Positions 25,282 through 34,396 are shown, counted from the first letter of the stretch. The stretch: DNA of 64,000 bases from SMWD01 sp002729875 (GCA_036010905.1 DASCMH010000008.1:62001-126000), one strand, 5' to 3'. Made by a program: numbers and translations. Notes: generated by a model not told the origin, from the letters alone.

Positions 25282-26489
25282 CACGGGTTTGCCACTCTGT
25301 ACCGCTCGGCGATGGTCGTCAGAAGCCTTGCAGCCAATTCGGATTTCAACATGCGCGCATATTCCTTGCGGCCCTCCTGCCAAAGAACCAGCACACTATT
25401 ATCGTCACAATCGAAGCACAGTTTGGTCCCGACGAGGTTAGCGATGATCATGTCGAGGTTTTTGCGGACAAGCTTTGCCAGCGCATACTCTTCAAGCTTC
25501 TCGGTCTCAGCCGCAAACCCAACCGTAAATGGCCCGTCTTCCAGCGCGGCAACCTCAGCCAGCACGTCGACCGATTTGACCATATGTACATCCATCGTGT
25601 CGGCCTGCTTCTTGATTTTTTGCTCCGGAATAAATTCAGGCCGGTAATCGGCAATTGCAGCTGCGCCAATATAAATGTCTGCATCCGGCGCGCAGGTCAG
25701 GGTTGCGTCCCGCATTTGCTCCGCCGATTCAACATCGATGCGCTCGACATTTACTGGTGTCTCAAGACTGACCGGCCCGGCAACCAGTTTGACCTTTGCG
25801 CCGGCCGCCGTCGCCGCATGCGCCAGCGCAAATCCCATTTTCCCGGAACTGCGATTGCTGACGTAACGCACCGGATCTATCGGTTCACGCGTAGGCCCGG
25901 CGGTAATTAATATGCTCAGACCGGCAAGACATTGCGACACCCCGGATAGCTCTGCCGACAAAGCCGCCACTATCTGCTGCGGCTCGACCATACGCCCGGG
26001 CCCGACCTCGCCACAGGCCTGCTCGCCATCAGCGGGGCCGATAAAGCCTACCCCACGCTCAGCCAGTAACTGCAAATTAGCCTGGGTTGCAGGATGCAGC
26101 CACATTGCCTGGTTCATTGCAGGTGCCAGCAATAGTGGCGCCTTGGTCGCCAGGCATAGCGTTGTCAGCAGGCCGGAAGCGGTACCGGAGGCAATCTGCG
26201 CCATAATATTGGCCGTTGCCGGGGCCACCAGAACCAGGTCGGCCCAACGGGCCAGTTCAATGTGCCCCATGGCATCCTCAGCCTGGGCATCCCATAAATC
26301 GCCCCTTACGGCACGCCCGGATACCGCCTGAAACACCGCCGGCGACACCATTTTTTCACCACTGGGCGTCATAACCACCTGAACCTCGGCGCCTTCTGCG
26401 CGCAAACGGCGGACCAGATCCGGGCTTTTATATGCGGCGATTCCGCCGGTAATGCCGAGGATGATTCTAAACGGACGTTGATTGGACAT
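25281..26489 (-). CDS. coaBC: Bifunctional phosphopantothenoylcysteine decarboxylase / phosphopantothenate-cysteine ligase
   Basis: Two consecutive steps of coenzyme A synthesis. N-terminal flavin decarboxylase (CoaC): GITGGIAAYKSPDLVRRLR, MGHIELARWADLVLVAPATA, and the substrate clamp APAMNQAMW. C-terminal ligase (CoaB) from about residue 190: ILITAGPTREPIDPVRYVSN, SSGKMGFALA, AAAIADYRP with the conserved Asp, and the KIKK segment. 402 residues, normal. With coaD at 30.6 kb, three CoA steps are encoded in the window. Divergent from radC. Confidence 0.96.
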   Translation of the reverse strand: MSNQRPFRIILGITGGIAAYKSPDLVRRLRAEGAEVQVVMTPSGEKMVSPAVFQAVSGRAVRGDLWDAQAEDAMGHIELARWADLVLVAPATANIMAQIASGTASGLLTTLCLATKAPLLLAPAMNQAMWLHPATQANLQLLAERGVGFIGPADGEQACGEVGPGRMVEPQQIVAALSAELSGVSQCLAGLSILITAGPTREPIDPVRYVSNRSSGKMGFALAHAATAAGAKVKLVAGPVSLETPVNVERIDVESAEQMRDATLTCAPDADIYIGAAAIADYRPEFIPEQKIKKQADTMDVHMVKSVDVLAEVAALEDGPFTVGFAAETEKLEEYALAKLVRKNLDMIIANLVGTKLCFDCDDNSVLVLWQEGRKEYARMLKSELAARLLTTIAERYRVANP

Positions 26490-26626
26490 AAGGCACTAAA
26501 AACAATGGAAACTAAACACTACCAAGCCATATAAGTTACCACCGGTATCCCTGCATTCCCATTTTTTCAGCACCAGGCCCGATTTGGACGTGGTTTGTAC
26601 CGCCCGGGGCATCGAAAATACTCGCC

Positions 26627-27298
26627 ATGACTCAAGCAAACACCAAGACCAGGCCCGCGGGTGAGCGCCGCAAACTGGCCAGTGCCGGGAAACTGTCGGA
26701 TGCCGAACTGATCGCAATCCTGCTTGGCCGCAGCACCCCTGGCTCATCCGCCGTTGGCCTGGCTGAGACCCTGCTCCGCCAGTTTGGTGGTATCCGCGGC
26801 ATTTTGAATGCCCCCGGCACCGCATTGCAGAAGGTTCATGGCATGGGTCCGGGCAAGACTACCATCCTGAGTGCCGCACGCGAATGCTGCCGCCGCTATC
26901 TCGAGGAGAAACTGGCTCCCGGCAAGCACATTGCCAACCCGTCTGACAGCACACATTTTCTGCTGGCACGCCTCCGTGATCGGCCCCACGAGGTTTTCTG
27001 CTGCTTGTTTCTCGATAATCGTCACCGGGTTCTGGCCTTTGATGAATTATTCAGGGGCACGATTGACAATACGACGGTATACCCGCGGGAAATCGTCAAA
27101 CAGGCGCTGTATCGCAATGCGGCAGCGGTGATTCTGGCTCATAATCATCCATCCGGTGTAGCAGAACCGAGTGAGGCGGATCGCCTGATCACTCGTCGCA
27201 TAGGCGACGCGCTCGATCTGGTCGATATACGCCTGCTCGATCACTTTGTCATTGGTGACGGAACCAGTGTGTCACTGGCCAGCCGCGGCCTGCTCTGA
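26627..27298 (+). CDS. radC: RadC/JAMM-domain protein
   Basis: 223 residues. N-terminal helix-hairpin-helix region (LSDAELIAILLGRSTPGSSA; LQKVHGMGPGKTT) and a C-terminal MPN+/JAMM domain with VILAHNHPSGVAEPSEAD (the H-x-H-P-x-G-x-x-x-P-S-x-x-D zinc site). Despite the name, a DNA repair role is not proven for this family. Divergent from coaBC and upstream of rpmB, as in many Gammaproteobacteria. Confidence 0.94.
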   Translation: MTQANTKTRPAGERRKLASAGKLSDAELIAILLGRSTPGSSAVGLAETLLRQFGGIRGILNAPGTALQKVHGMGPGKTTILSAARECCRRYLEEKLAPGKHIANPSDSTHFLLARLRDRPHEVFCCLFLDNRHRVLAFDELFRGTIDNTTVYPREIVKQALYRNAAAVILAHNHPSGVAEPSEADRLITRRIGDALDLVDIRLLDHFVIGDGTSVSLASRGLL

Positions 27299-27395
27299 TT
27301 CACGCTGCACTTGTTTCAAACGGCCCGGACTGGTATAACAACGCGCCTTTCGCAGCTCACGTAGCGTGCAATATCAATTTACTCAGAGGTTAGAA

Positions 27396-27632
27396 ATGTC
27401 ACGCGTTTGTCAGGTCACCGGAAAACGGCCCATATCCGGCAATAATGTATCGCATGCCCATAACAAGTCGCGGCGACGCTTCCTGCCGAACATACACGCG
27501 CATCGTTTCTGGCTTGAAGCTGAGCAGCGTTATGTAAAACTAAACGTCTCCGCAAAGGGCATGCGTATAATTGACAAGCACGGTATCGAAAAAGTTATTG
27601 CTGACCTGCGCAAGCGCGGCGAAAAAGTATAA
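27396..27632 (+). CDS. rpmB: 50S ribosomal protein L28
   Basis: 78 residues from the ATG at 27396, preceded by GAGG; an upstream in-frame ATG would add ten unconserved residues. MSRVCQVTGKRPISGNNVSH and RRRFLPNIHAHRFW are characteristic. Only one Cys is present, so it is the zinc-free form. Co-transcribed with rpmG 30 bases on. Confidence 0.97.
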   Translation: MSRVCQVTGKRPISGNNVSHAHNKSRRRFLPNIHAHRFWLEAEQRYVKLNVSAKGMRIIDKHGIEKVIADLRKRGEKV

Positions 27633-27662
27633 CTTTAGCCACAGATTCAGGAGTACAACAAG

Positions 27663-27818
27663 ATGCGCGATAAAATCAGACTGGTATCGTCGGCTGGCAC
27701 CGGGCATTTCTATACCACGACCAAAAATAAACGCCTGCAACCCGAAAAGGTCAAGATCAAGAAATATGATCCGAGGATTAGAAAACACGTGATATACAAG
27801 GAAGCCAAGATTAAATAA
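27663..27818 (+). CDS. rpmG: 50S ribosomal protein L33
   Basis: 51 codons: MRDKIRLVSSAGTGHFYTTT, then NKRLQPEKVKIKKYDPR, ending KEAKIK and TAA at 27816. The CxxC pairs of the zinc-binding form are absent, so it is the Cys-free L33 typical with rpmB in Gammaproteobacteria. AGGAG sits 10 bases before the ATG. Two terminators follow directly. Confidence 0.97.
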   Translation: MRDKIRLVSSAGTGHFYTTTKNKRLQPEKVKIKKYDPRIRKHVIYKEAKIK

Positions 27819-27845
27819 AAAAACTGCCGAAAGGCAGTTTTTTTT
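27819..27845 (+). terminator. Terminator of the rpmB-rpmG operon
   Basis: AAACTGCC (27821-27828) and GGCAGTTT (27833-27840) form a hairpin with a GAAA tetraloop, followed by an unbroken T tract to 27845. It directly follows the rpmG stop. Confidence 0.92.
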
Positions 27846-27858
27846 GACTACACTAATG

Positions 27859-27879
27859 ACCGCTATAAGCGGTTTTTTT
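27859..27879 (+). terminator. Second, back-up terminator hairpin
   Basis: ACCGCT (27859-27864), a three-base loop ATA, AGCGGT (27868-27873), then seven T (27873-27879). It lies 14 bases after the first terminator and 35 bases before mutM, so the ribosomal operon and mutM are well separated. Confidence 0.75.
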
Positions 27880-27913
27880 CTGCCCTGAAACCAGCAACCT
27901 GACAACGCTCCTG

Positions 27914-28729
27914 ATGCCAGAATTACCGGAAGTTGAAACCACACGACGCGGCATTGCGCCACACCTTGCCAATGCGACCATCACCGGCGTTACCATCCGC
28001 GAGCATCGACTTCGTTGGCCTGTAGCAGCCGATATGGCAAAACGCCTGGCAGGATGCACTATCAATTCGGTTAATCGTCGTGCCAAGTACCTGCTGCTAA
28101 ACACCGACAGCGGCACAATCATTATCCATCTCGGCATGTCCGGCACCCTGCGGTTGGTTAAAAACGGCACACCGCCAAAAAAACACGACCATGTCGATAT
28201 TGAAATCGATTCCGGCCGCATCCTGCGCTTCAATGATCCACGCCGTTTCGGTTGCCTGCTCTGGACTGGCGACCATCCACTCAGCCACCCCTTGCTCAGC
28301 CACCTGGGTCCGGAACCGCTGAGCTCTGCTTTCACCGGGCATTATTTGCACACTGCAAGCACAGGTCGCCGGATTGCTATAAAACCCCACCTGATGAACT
28401 CTTCCATTGTCGTCGGTGTCGGCAATATCTACGCAAGTGAATCCCTGTTCCGCGCCGGCATTCACCCCAAACGGGCTGCCGGGCGTATCGCTCGCAAACG
28501 CATGATGCGCCTGACCGAAACCATTAAACTCGTGCTGCAGGAATCAATACATCACGGCGGCACTACATTACGTGATTTCTATAACGGTGATGGGAAACCC
28601 GGCTATTTCAGCAATGAACTGGCTGTCTACAACCGACAAGGCGAAGCCTGCATAAAGTGTCGCCAGCCGATTCGCCAGATTACTCTCGGCCAACGTTCAA
28701 CTTTTTACTGCCCGACTTGTCAGAGGTAA
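27914..28729 (+). CDS. mutM: Formamidopyrimidine-DNA glycosylase
   Basis: Excises 8-oxoguanine and ring-opened purines. 271 residues starting MPELPEVETTRRGI, where Pro after the initiator Met is the catalytic nucleophile and Glu3 and Glu6 are conserved. IIHLGMSGTLR, GNIYASESLFRAGIHP with the helix-two-turn-helix, and a C-terminal zinc finger (C-x2-C ... C-x2-C: CIKCRQP and FYCPTCQR) are intact. Confidence 0.97.
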   Translation: MPELPEVETTRRGIAPHLANATITGVTIREHRLRWPVAADMAKRLAGCTINSVNRRAKYLLLNTDSGTIIIHLGMSGTLRLVKNGTPPKKHDHVDIEIDSGRILRFNDPRRFGCLLWTGDHPLSHPLLSHLGPEPLSSAFTGHYLHTASTGRRIAIKPHLMNSSIVVGVGNIYASESLFRAGIHPKRAAGRIARKRMMRLTETIKLVLQESIHHGGTTLRDFYNGDGKPGYFSNELAVYNRQGEACIKCRQPIRQITLGQRSTFYCPTCQR

Positions 28730-28765
28730 GCCTGCGGAGCGTTAATCACGGCTCAAGCCGCTCAC

Positions 28766-28783
28766 CCGCTACAGGCGGTTTTA
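28766..28783 (+). terminator. Possible short terminator between convergent mutM and ggt
   Basis: CCGC (28766-28769) pairs with GCGG (28775-28778), followed by four T overlapping the ggt stop codon. An adjacent CGGCT/AGCCG hairpin precedes it at about 28749-28760. The stem is short, so termination is uncertain. Confidence 0.35.
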
Positions 28784-30523
28784 ATTGGTTTGCAGAATTC
28801 CCACCGTGCCTTCACGACGTTTATCTGCACCACCCTCCAATCCATCGGGATGCACGACAATCATGTGCAGACCGGAGGTTTCATTTTTTGGTTTCTGCAC
28901 TGTGTAACCCAAAGCGGTGAGAGTCGAGGCCAGTTGCTGGCCGGTTGCATCAGCAACTTCCACGCGCACCGACCGACCGCGGGCCACAACATTTGGATAA
29001 TCTGCCGCCTGCTGGGCCGATAAATTCCAGTCCAGCACTCCGAGTACGGATTTAGCGACATAAGCAATAATTGAGTTGCCCCCGGGCGAACCGGTAACCA
29101 TTAATAAATTATTGTCCTGGTCAAAAATAATGGTGGGTGACATGGATGAACGTGGTCGCTTACCGGGCGCAATCGCATTGGCAACCAGCCTGCCATCAGC
29201 GGTCGGCGTCTTGGCAAAATCCGTCAGTTCATTGTTCAGAAGAAACCCACCGGCCCAACGAGAGGAGCCAAAGACCGCTTCAATTGATGCGGTCAGGGAT
29301 ACCGCATTGCCATACTGATCGATGATGGACAAATGAGTGGTGCCGCCAATCTCCACGGTTGTATCCGCACCCCACAATGAAGCAGCGGTTGCCGCACTAT
29401 CAATGGAAGCCGGATCACCGGGAGTCGCTTCTGCATCAGGGGCGAATCTTTGTTTGGCCCGATACCCTATATAGTCGGGGCTGATCAATACGTCAATTGG
29501 CACATCAATATAGGCAGGATCTGCAACAAAATGATCCCGATCGGCGTAGCCGAGCCTTTGTGCATCCACAAATGCACGCACCTTTTCACTGTGGCTGGTC
29601 GCCTCGGTAGTCAGATAATCATAAAGGCCGGCAATCATAATCTGTACAAAGCCGGATGATGGCGGCGGTGGAGCACATATCGTCAGGTTACGGAAACCAC
29701 CGCAAACTGCTTCATGTTTTATAGCCCGGTAGTTTTCCATATCCGTAACAGTCAAGCTACCGCCATTGGGCTCTGCCTGCACGGCGGCAACAATCTGTTC
29801 AGCGATGTCACCGGAATAAAAGGCTTGCACGCCCTCACCGGCTATTCGCCGCAGGGTCTCGGCATATTCGCGGTTCTTCAGCAGATGACCGGCCGGTAAC
29901 GGCTTACCATCCGGATAGAAATATTTTGCCGTCGCTGGATTATCATCGAGACGCGTTGGCCTGGCCATTCCTCGCACCAAATTCGCCAATCGGGGAGATA
30001 CTTTAAAGCCGTCTGTAGCGAGTCGGATCGCCGGCTGGAATACTTCTGGCCAGGCCAGCCGACCGTGATCTTCATGCGCGAGCCGGTACATCGCAACTGC
30101 CCCGGGAACCCCAACCGACACCCCGCTTTGCCAGGCGTTAAGGAAACTCATGGCTTTGCCATCGCGTATGAACATTGCTTCGCTGGCCCCGGCGGGTGCG
30201 GTTTCGCGACCGTCATACGCACTGAGATTATTACTGGCCCGGTCGTAGACCAGCATGAATCCGCCACCGCCAATGCCGGAGCTTTGCGGTTCTACCAACC
30301 CCAGCACAGTATGAGCTGCGATGGCGGCATCCACTGCATGTCCACCCTGCTGCAGAATCTCCATCGCTGCTGCCACCGCGTGTGGATTGGCAGCCACCAC
30401 CATCGCGCCTTTAGTCCATGGATTGGGCGCCCCCTTTCCAATCCCCTGACTGTCGGCGGAGATCTCTGTAGAAGAGTTACAGGCAGCAGCGCAAAGCACG
30501 ACAAAAAGAACAATAATGCGCAT
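28781..30523 (-). CDS. ggt: Gamma-glutamyltransferase, lipoprotein-anchored
   Basis: Cleaves gamma-glutamyl bonds of glutathione in the periplasm. 580 residues from the ATG at 30523 (GAGGAAGT before it). The signal peptide ends in a lipobox, VLCAAAC, with Cys15, so the precursor is predicted to be lipidated, unlike the soluble E. coli enzyme. The pro-enzyme is cut before the nucleophile Thr (about residue 395) in EIGGTTHLSIIDQYGNAVSL; the ASNPHAVAAA-like start (VVAANPHAVAAAMEIL), EPQSSGIGGGGFML and the glycine-rich TGSPGGNSII oxyanion segment are present. Convergent with mutM and upstream of no obvious partner; coaD lies upstream on the same strand. Confidence 0.93.
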   Translation of the reverse strand: MRIIVLFVVLCAAACNSSTEISADSQGIGKGAPNPWTKGAMVVAANPHAVAAAMEILQQGGHAVDAAIAAHTVLGLVEPQSSGIGGGGFMLVYDRASNNLSAYDGRETAPAGASEAMFIRDGKAMSFLNAWQSGVSVGVPGAVAMYRLAHEDHGRLAWPEVFQPAIRLATDGFKVSPRLANLVRGMARPTRLDDNPATAKYFYPDGKPLPAGHLLKNREYAETLRRIAGEGVQAFYSGDIAEQIVAAVQAEPNGGSLTVTDMENYRAIKHEAVCGGFRNLTICAPPPPSSGFVQIMIAGLYDYLTTEATSHSEKVRAFVDAQRLGYADRDHFVADPAYIDVPIDVLISPDYIGYRAKQRFAPDAEATPGDPASIDSAATAASLWGADTTVEIGGTTHLSIIDQYGNAVSLTASIEAVFGSSRWAGGFLLNNELTDFAKTPTADGRLVANAIAPGKRPRSSMSPTIIFDQDNNLLMVTGSPGGNSIIAYVAKSVLGVLDWNLSAQQAADYPNVVARGRSVRVEVADATGQQLASTLTALGYTVQKPKNETSGLHMIVVHPDGLEGGADKRREGTVGILQTN

Positions 30524-30565
30524 TACTTCCTCACAAAGACTGTGTCGGGGAGCGTTCAATCTGCT

Positions 30566-31051
30566 CTAGGAATTCCTGCGCCGGGCCTGCAACGCACGAG
30601 CTACATCAGGATGCACAAACTTGTTCACATCACCACCGAGTGCCGCCACTTCACGAACCAGTGACGAAGAAATGAATGCGTACTCGTCAGTAGGCGTGAG
30701 CAATACCGTCTCGACCTCGGCACCGAGGTGCCGGTTCATGCTGGCCAGCTGGAATTCATGTTCGAAATCAGTCACCGCCCTGAGACCCCGAATGATGACG
30801 CGAAGACCGTGTTCTGCGGCATAATCAACAGTTAATCCCTGGTAACCATCGATTGACACATTTGGCAGATCGGCCAGTGCGGTCCGCGCCAGCAGGATGC
30901 GCTCATCACTACTGAACAAAGGCTGCTTGGCCGGGCTTTCAGCAATTGCCACAACAATTCGGTCAAACAGCTTTGCTGCCCGACGCACGAGTTCGGTATG
31001 CCCGTTGGTAATCGGGTCAAAGGTACCGGGATATATCGCGCCGACTGACAC
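30566..31051 (-). CDS. coaD: Pantetheine-phosphate adenylyltransferase
   Basis: Fourth step of CoA synthesis, joining ATP and 4'-phosphopantetheine. 161 residues. AIYPGTFDPITNGHTELVRR carries the T/HxGH nucleotide-binding motif; FISSSLVREVAALGGDV is the second signature. The start codon is GTG at 31051, giving MSVGAIYPGTFD. It follows rsmD by 29 bases, the conserved rsmD-coaD pair. Confidence 0.96.
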   Translation of the reverse strand: MSVGAIYPGTFDPITNGHTELVRRAAKLFDRIVVAIAESPAKQPLFSSDERILLARTALADLPNVSIDGYQGLTVDYAAEHGLRVIIRGLRAVTDFEHEFQLASMNRHLGAEVETVLLTPTDEYAFISSSLVREVAALGGDVNKFVHPDVARALQARRRNS

Positions 31052-31080
31052 TGGTTTACGCTCCTGTTGATGAACTTGCT

Positions 31081-31668
31081 TTATTCACCGGCCCTGCGGA
31101 CCAACATGAATTGTACCTGTCCGGCTGTTTTGTTCCGAATGACTGCCCAGCCTGGAGGCAGCTTCGGCACCGCATCACCCCGTCGCATCTCGATATAAAT
31201 GTGCGCATCGTGGTTAAGCCACTTATTGTCGAGCAGTGTACACAAATTTTCCGGATCAATGAGGCCGAACGGCGGGTCAACAAAGATAATATCGAAAGGC
31301 TGCGGTGTACCGGCGAGAAAATCCAGCGCATCCCCCTTGATAACTTCGCCCTCGGCGCAGTCCAGGTGCCGGAGTGTTTCCTCCAGTTGCCGGGCAACAT
31401 AGGCATCCTGTTCCACAAATATGACCCCGGCAGCGCCGCGGGACAGTGCCTCCAGGCCCAATGCCCCGCTTCCAGCAAACAAATCCAGGCAACGGGACCC
31501 GGCAATGCAAGGGTCAAGCCAGTTAAACAACGTTTCCCGAATACGGTCGCCGGTTGGTCGCGTTACCTCTCCGGGCGGACACTGAAAGCGCCTTCCACGC
31601 CAGCGCCCACTGATGATCCGTAACTTGCCCGACTGATCTCTGGAGCCTCGCTTTGCCATGCGTGGCAT
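31081..31668 (-). CDS. rsmD: 16S rRNA (guanine966-N2)-methyltransferase
   Basis: About 195 residues. LRIISGRWRGRRFQCPPG and RPTGDRIRETLFNWL at the N-terminus, SAM-binding CLDLFAGSGALGLEALSRGA, and the catalytic IIFVDPPFG (NPPY-type). The reading frame stays open for another 114 codons upstream, but that part is antisense to ftsY; ATG codons at 31668 and 31659 are the sensible starts. Divergent from ftsY with only about 100 bases between starts, the usual gammaproteobacterial arrangement. Confidence 0.95.
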   Translation of the reverse strand: MPRMAKRGSRDQSGKLRIISGRWRGRRFQCPPGEVTRPTGDRIRETLFNWLDPCIAGSRCLDLFAGSGALGLEALSRGAAGVIFVEQDAYVARQLEETLRHLDCAEGEVIKGDALDFLAGTPQPFDIIFVDPPFGLIDPENLCTLLDNKWLNHDAHIYIEMRRGDAVPKLPPGWAVIRNKTAGQVQFMLVRRAGE

Positions 31669-31771
31669 TGTGACTAAATTTCTCAGCGGCCGCATCATTG
31701 GCGCCGGGTTTAAGCATTTGTATAGCCTATTTTTTACTCTGACAATGTTGTCGCGGCGCGAAAACGGTAAC

Positions 31772-32716
31772 ATGCGCGCCATGCCACAGAACTCCAAACC
31801 CGAAACTCCCGGTTTTTTCGCTCGTCTGCGACGAAAACTCTCCGGCGGCAAAGGCCTGAATCTGACCTTCGGATTGTCCGGACACCCGTTCGATGCTGAA
31901 CTGGAAGAAGAACTGGAAACGCAATTACTGCTCGCCGATGCAGGTATCGAGGCCACCGACCGAATTATCAGCGGACTGCGACGCCGAATCGGCGATCGGT
32001 CGATTAGCAATGATCAGGATATTCGCGATGCCCTGCGTGAGTCACTGATCGAAATCCTGGAGCCACATGCCCAACCGCTGGAAATCCCGGCCAGCCCTCG
32101 TCCATACCTGATTCTGGTGGTCGGCGTAAACGGATCCGGCAAAACGACGACCATCGGCAAACTGGCAAAGAAACTCTCTCATCAGGGTCTGTCTGTCATG
32201 CTGGCTGCCGGTGATACGTTTCGTGCTGCAGCGATTGAACAACTGCAGGCATGGGGCGAACGCAACTCGATCCCGGTGATCGCGCAACAGCCCGGCGCCG
32301 ACCCTGCTGCAGTGGTATATGACGCCTTCGATGCTGCCCGGGCCAGGGGCATTGATGTCATCCTGGCCGACACGGCCGGACGGCTGCAGAACAAGTCAGG
32401 GCTGATGGATGAACTGGCAAAGGTCGTCCGCATTGCGGCACAACTGGACCCTGAAGCACCGCATGAACGCATGCTGGTACTTGATTCGAGCCAGGGACAG
32501 AATGCCGTTAATCAGGCGATTGAATTCCATCAGGCCATCGGCCTGACCGGCATCACGATGACCAAACTGGACGGTGGCGGCAAGGGCGGTGTGCTGCTGT
32601 CAATTGCCGAACAACTGGATGTACCATTCAGATATATCGGCGTCGGTGAAGACATTGATGACATGGGTGTTTTCGATGCGGAACAATACGCTGCCGCACT
32701 CGTCGAATCACAATGA
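31772..32716 (+). CDS. ftsY: Signal recognition particle receptor FtsY
   Basis: Receptor GTPase for co-translational membrane targeting. About 314 residues from the ATG at 31772. N domain (LRRKLSGGKGLNLTFGLSG; ELEEELETQLLLADAGI), then the NG GTPase: G1 GVNGSGKTTTIGKLA (about 121), DTFRAAAIEQLQAW, G3 DTAGRLQNK, G4 TKLDGGGKGG. The long acidic A domain of E. coli FtsY is missing; only a short basic leader precedes the N domain, as in many other bacteria. Upstream in-frame ATGs exist (31745, 31658) but the latter overlaps rsmD. ATGA overlap with ftsE. Confidence 0.95.
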   Translation: MRAMPQNSKPETPGFFARLRRKLSGGKGLNLTFGLSGHPFDAELEEELETQLLLADAGIEATDRIISGLRRRIGDRSISNDQDIRDALRESLIEILEPHAQPLEIPASPRPYLILVVGVNGSGKTTTIGKLAKKLSHQGLSVMLAAGDTFRAAAIEQLQAWGERNSIPVIAQQPGADPAAVVYDAFDAARARGIDVILADTAGRLQNKSGLMDELAKVVRIAAQLDPEAPHERMLVLDSSQGQNAVNQAIEFHQAIGLTGITMTKLDGGGKGGVLLSIAEQLDVPFRYIGVGEDIDDMGVFDAEQYAAALVESQ

Positions 32717-33369
32717 TACGCTTTGATAAAGTCACCAAAAGATATAATCAGGGTCGTGATGCTCTGCGTAACGTATCGTTTGACATTGATAGCGGGGAAC
32801 TCATTTTCCTAACCGGCCATTCGGGCGCCGGTAAAAGCACGCTACTCAAGCTCATCACCCTGATAGAAAGACCCACACACGGTCAGGTCCTTGTTGAAGG
32901 ACGCAATATTGGCCGCTTGCCCCGGCAGCGAATTCCGGCACACCGACGGCAGATCGGCATGGTGTTTCAGGATCACAAGCTGCTCAAAGATCGCACGGTG
33001 TTTGAAAATATCGCCCTGCCCATGGTCATTGCCAACTATGCACAACGTGAAATACGCGGCAGGGTTCGGGCCGCGCTTGATTACGTCGGCCTGCAGAACA
33101 AGGAAACACACACGCCGGCCATGCTGTCGACGGGTGAGCAGCAACGCATCGGCATCGCGCGCGCCATTGTTGCCCGGCCCAAACTTCTGATTGCCGATGA
33201 GCCTACCGGGAATCTCGATCCGCAATTGTCACTGGATATCATGAATCTGTTTCGACGCTTTAATGAAGTCGGCGTCACGATGCTCATTGCAACACATGAT
33301 CTTGGCCTGATTGAGCAATTGGGCGGTCGTCTGATCGTCCTCGAAAATGGTGAAATTAAGGCGGACTGA
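32713..33369 (+). CDS. ftsE: Cell division ABC transporter ATP-binding protein FtsE
   Basis: With FtsX it transmits ATP hydrolysis at the divisome to periplasmic wall hydrolase activators. 218 residues. Walker A GHSGAGKSTLLKL, Q-loop MVFQDHKLLKDRT, signature MLSTGEQQRIGIARAIV, Walker B LLIADEPTGNLD, H-loop THD. The start overlaps the ftsY stop. Confidence 0.96.
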   Translation: MIRFDKVTKRYNQGRDALRNVSFDIDSGELIFLTGHSGAGKSTLLKLITLIERPTHGQVLVEGRNIGRLPRQRIPAHRRQIGMVFQDHKLLKDRTVFENIALPMVIANYAQREIRGRVRAALDYVGLQNKETHTPAMLSTGEQQRIGIARAIVARPKLLIADEPTGNLDPQLSLDIMNLFRRFNEVGVTMLIATHDLGLIEQLGGRLIVLENGEIKAD

Positions 33370-33388
33370 AGAACTGACCGAACTACGG

Positions 33389-34315
33389 ATGCTAAGAACT
33401 GTTAACAATTATCTCATTCGGCATGCGCAAAACTGTCTCGGTGCGCTTGGCAACATGGTACGCAAGCCGATCGCCAGCATGCTCACCATTACGGTAATCG
33501 GCATTGCGCTCGCATTGCCATCAGCACTGAGCATCATTGTCAGAAATGGCCAGGCACTGGCAGGCGGTCTTGAAGATCTACGTGATTTTTCCGTCTATAC
33601 AAAACCCGGGGTCAGTCTCGGCCAAGCCGAAGACCTGCGCACCCGAATTGATAATGAAACTGTGGTCAGATCCACTCAATTTATCAGCGCCAGCGAGGCC
33701 CTTGAGGAATTTCGTGACGATGAGGAACTCTCTGACCTGGTCCGGGCACTCACCGATAACCCGCTACCCCATACGATAGTCGTGCGCCCAACGCTCGATG
33801 CACAACCGGCGACCCTCAAGGCACTGAAAAATTTGCTGGTTCAGCATCCTCTGGTCGATCTCGTCAAACTGGATACCGAGTGGGTGCAGCGATTCAGCGC
33901 CATCCTGGACTTTGCCCGGCGCGCCGTCTGGGTTGCAACCATTCTGCTCGGCGGAGCCGTAATCATCATCATCGGCAATACCATCCGGCTTGACATAGAG
34001 AATCGGCGCGCCGAAATCGAGGTATCCAAGCTATTCGGTGCCAGTGACGGATTTGTCAGGCGACCGTTTCTGTACACAGGCTTCTGGTACGGCCTGTTTG
34101 GCGGCATCCTCGCCAGCTTGCTGCTGGTCTTAAGCATGTGGCTCCTGAACGGGCCTGTCGAGCGCCTTATCCGGTTGTATGGCGGGGGGTTTGAACCGTT
34201 TGGCATCGACGGGCGCACACTGCTGACGATATTCTCAATCGGCCTTCTGGTCGGCCTCAGCGGCGCCTGGTTGGCCGTAGCAAGGCATCTTGCTGCAATA
34301 CAGCCTCGTGTGTAA
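33389..34315 (+). CDS. ftsX: Cell division membrane protein FtsX
   Basis: 308 residues from the ATG at 33389; a GTG at 33347 would overlap ftsE. N-terminal cytoplasmic part RHAQNCLGALGNMVRKPIAS, four membrane segments (MLTITVIGIALALPSALSII; AVWVATILLGGAVIIIIGNT; and two at the C-terminus), and a large periplasmic domain between the first and second. The cytoplasmic stretch IRLDIENRRAEIEVSKLFGA is diagnostic of FtsX. Last gene of ftsYEX, followed by rpoH 112 bases on. Confidence 0.94.
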   Translation: MLRTVNNYLIRHAQNCLGALGNMVRKPIASMLTITVIGIALALPSALSIIVRNGQALAGGLEDLRDFSVYTKPGVSLGQAEDLRTRIDNETVVRSTQFISASEALEEFRDDEELSDLVRALTDNPLPHTIVVRPTLDAQPATLKALKNLLVQHPLVDLVKLDTEWVQRFSAILDFARRAVWVATILLGGAVIIIIGNTIRLDIENRRAEIEVSKLFGASDGFVRRPFLYTGFWYGLFGGILASLLLVLSMWLLNGPVERLIRLYGGGFEPFGIDGRTLLTIFSIGLLVGLSGAWLAVARHLAAIQPRV

Positions 34316-34369
34316 CTTATTATTTATATAGTTATTTTTATAAAAAAAGCAATGATTGTGACGATTTGA

Positions 34370-34396
34370 TTAGCACTCCAGATCAGTGAGTGCTAA
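34370..34396 (+). promoter_or_regulatory. CIRCE operator (HrcA binding site) before rpoH
   Basis: TTAGCACTC (34370-34378), nine bases, GAGTGCTAA (34388-34396): a perfect match to the CIRCE consensus in both arms and spacing. It ends 31 bases before the chosen rpoH ATG at 34428, in the position where HrcA blocks transcription of chaperone genes in other bacteria. Known: CIRCE is bound by the HrcA repressor, kept active by GroEL. Inferred: rpoH here is repressed by HrcA and released on heat shock. hrcA and groESL are not in the window. A -10/-35 pair could not be assigned with confidence; the region upstream is very AT-rich. Confidence 0.93.

Noticed and set aside
31669..32010. Upstream extension of rsmD by 114 codons
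   Set aside because: Entirely antisense to ftsY and of low-complexity Ser/Arg content; the rsmD family starts near 31668.
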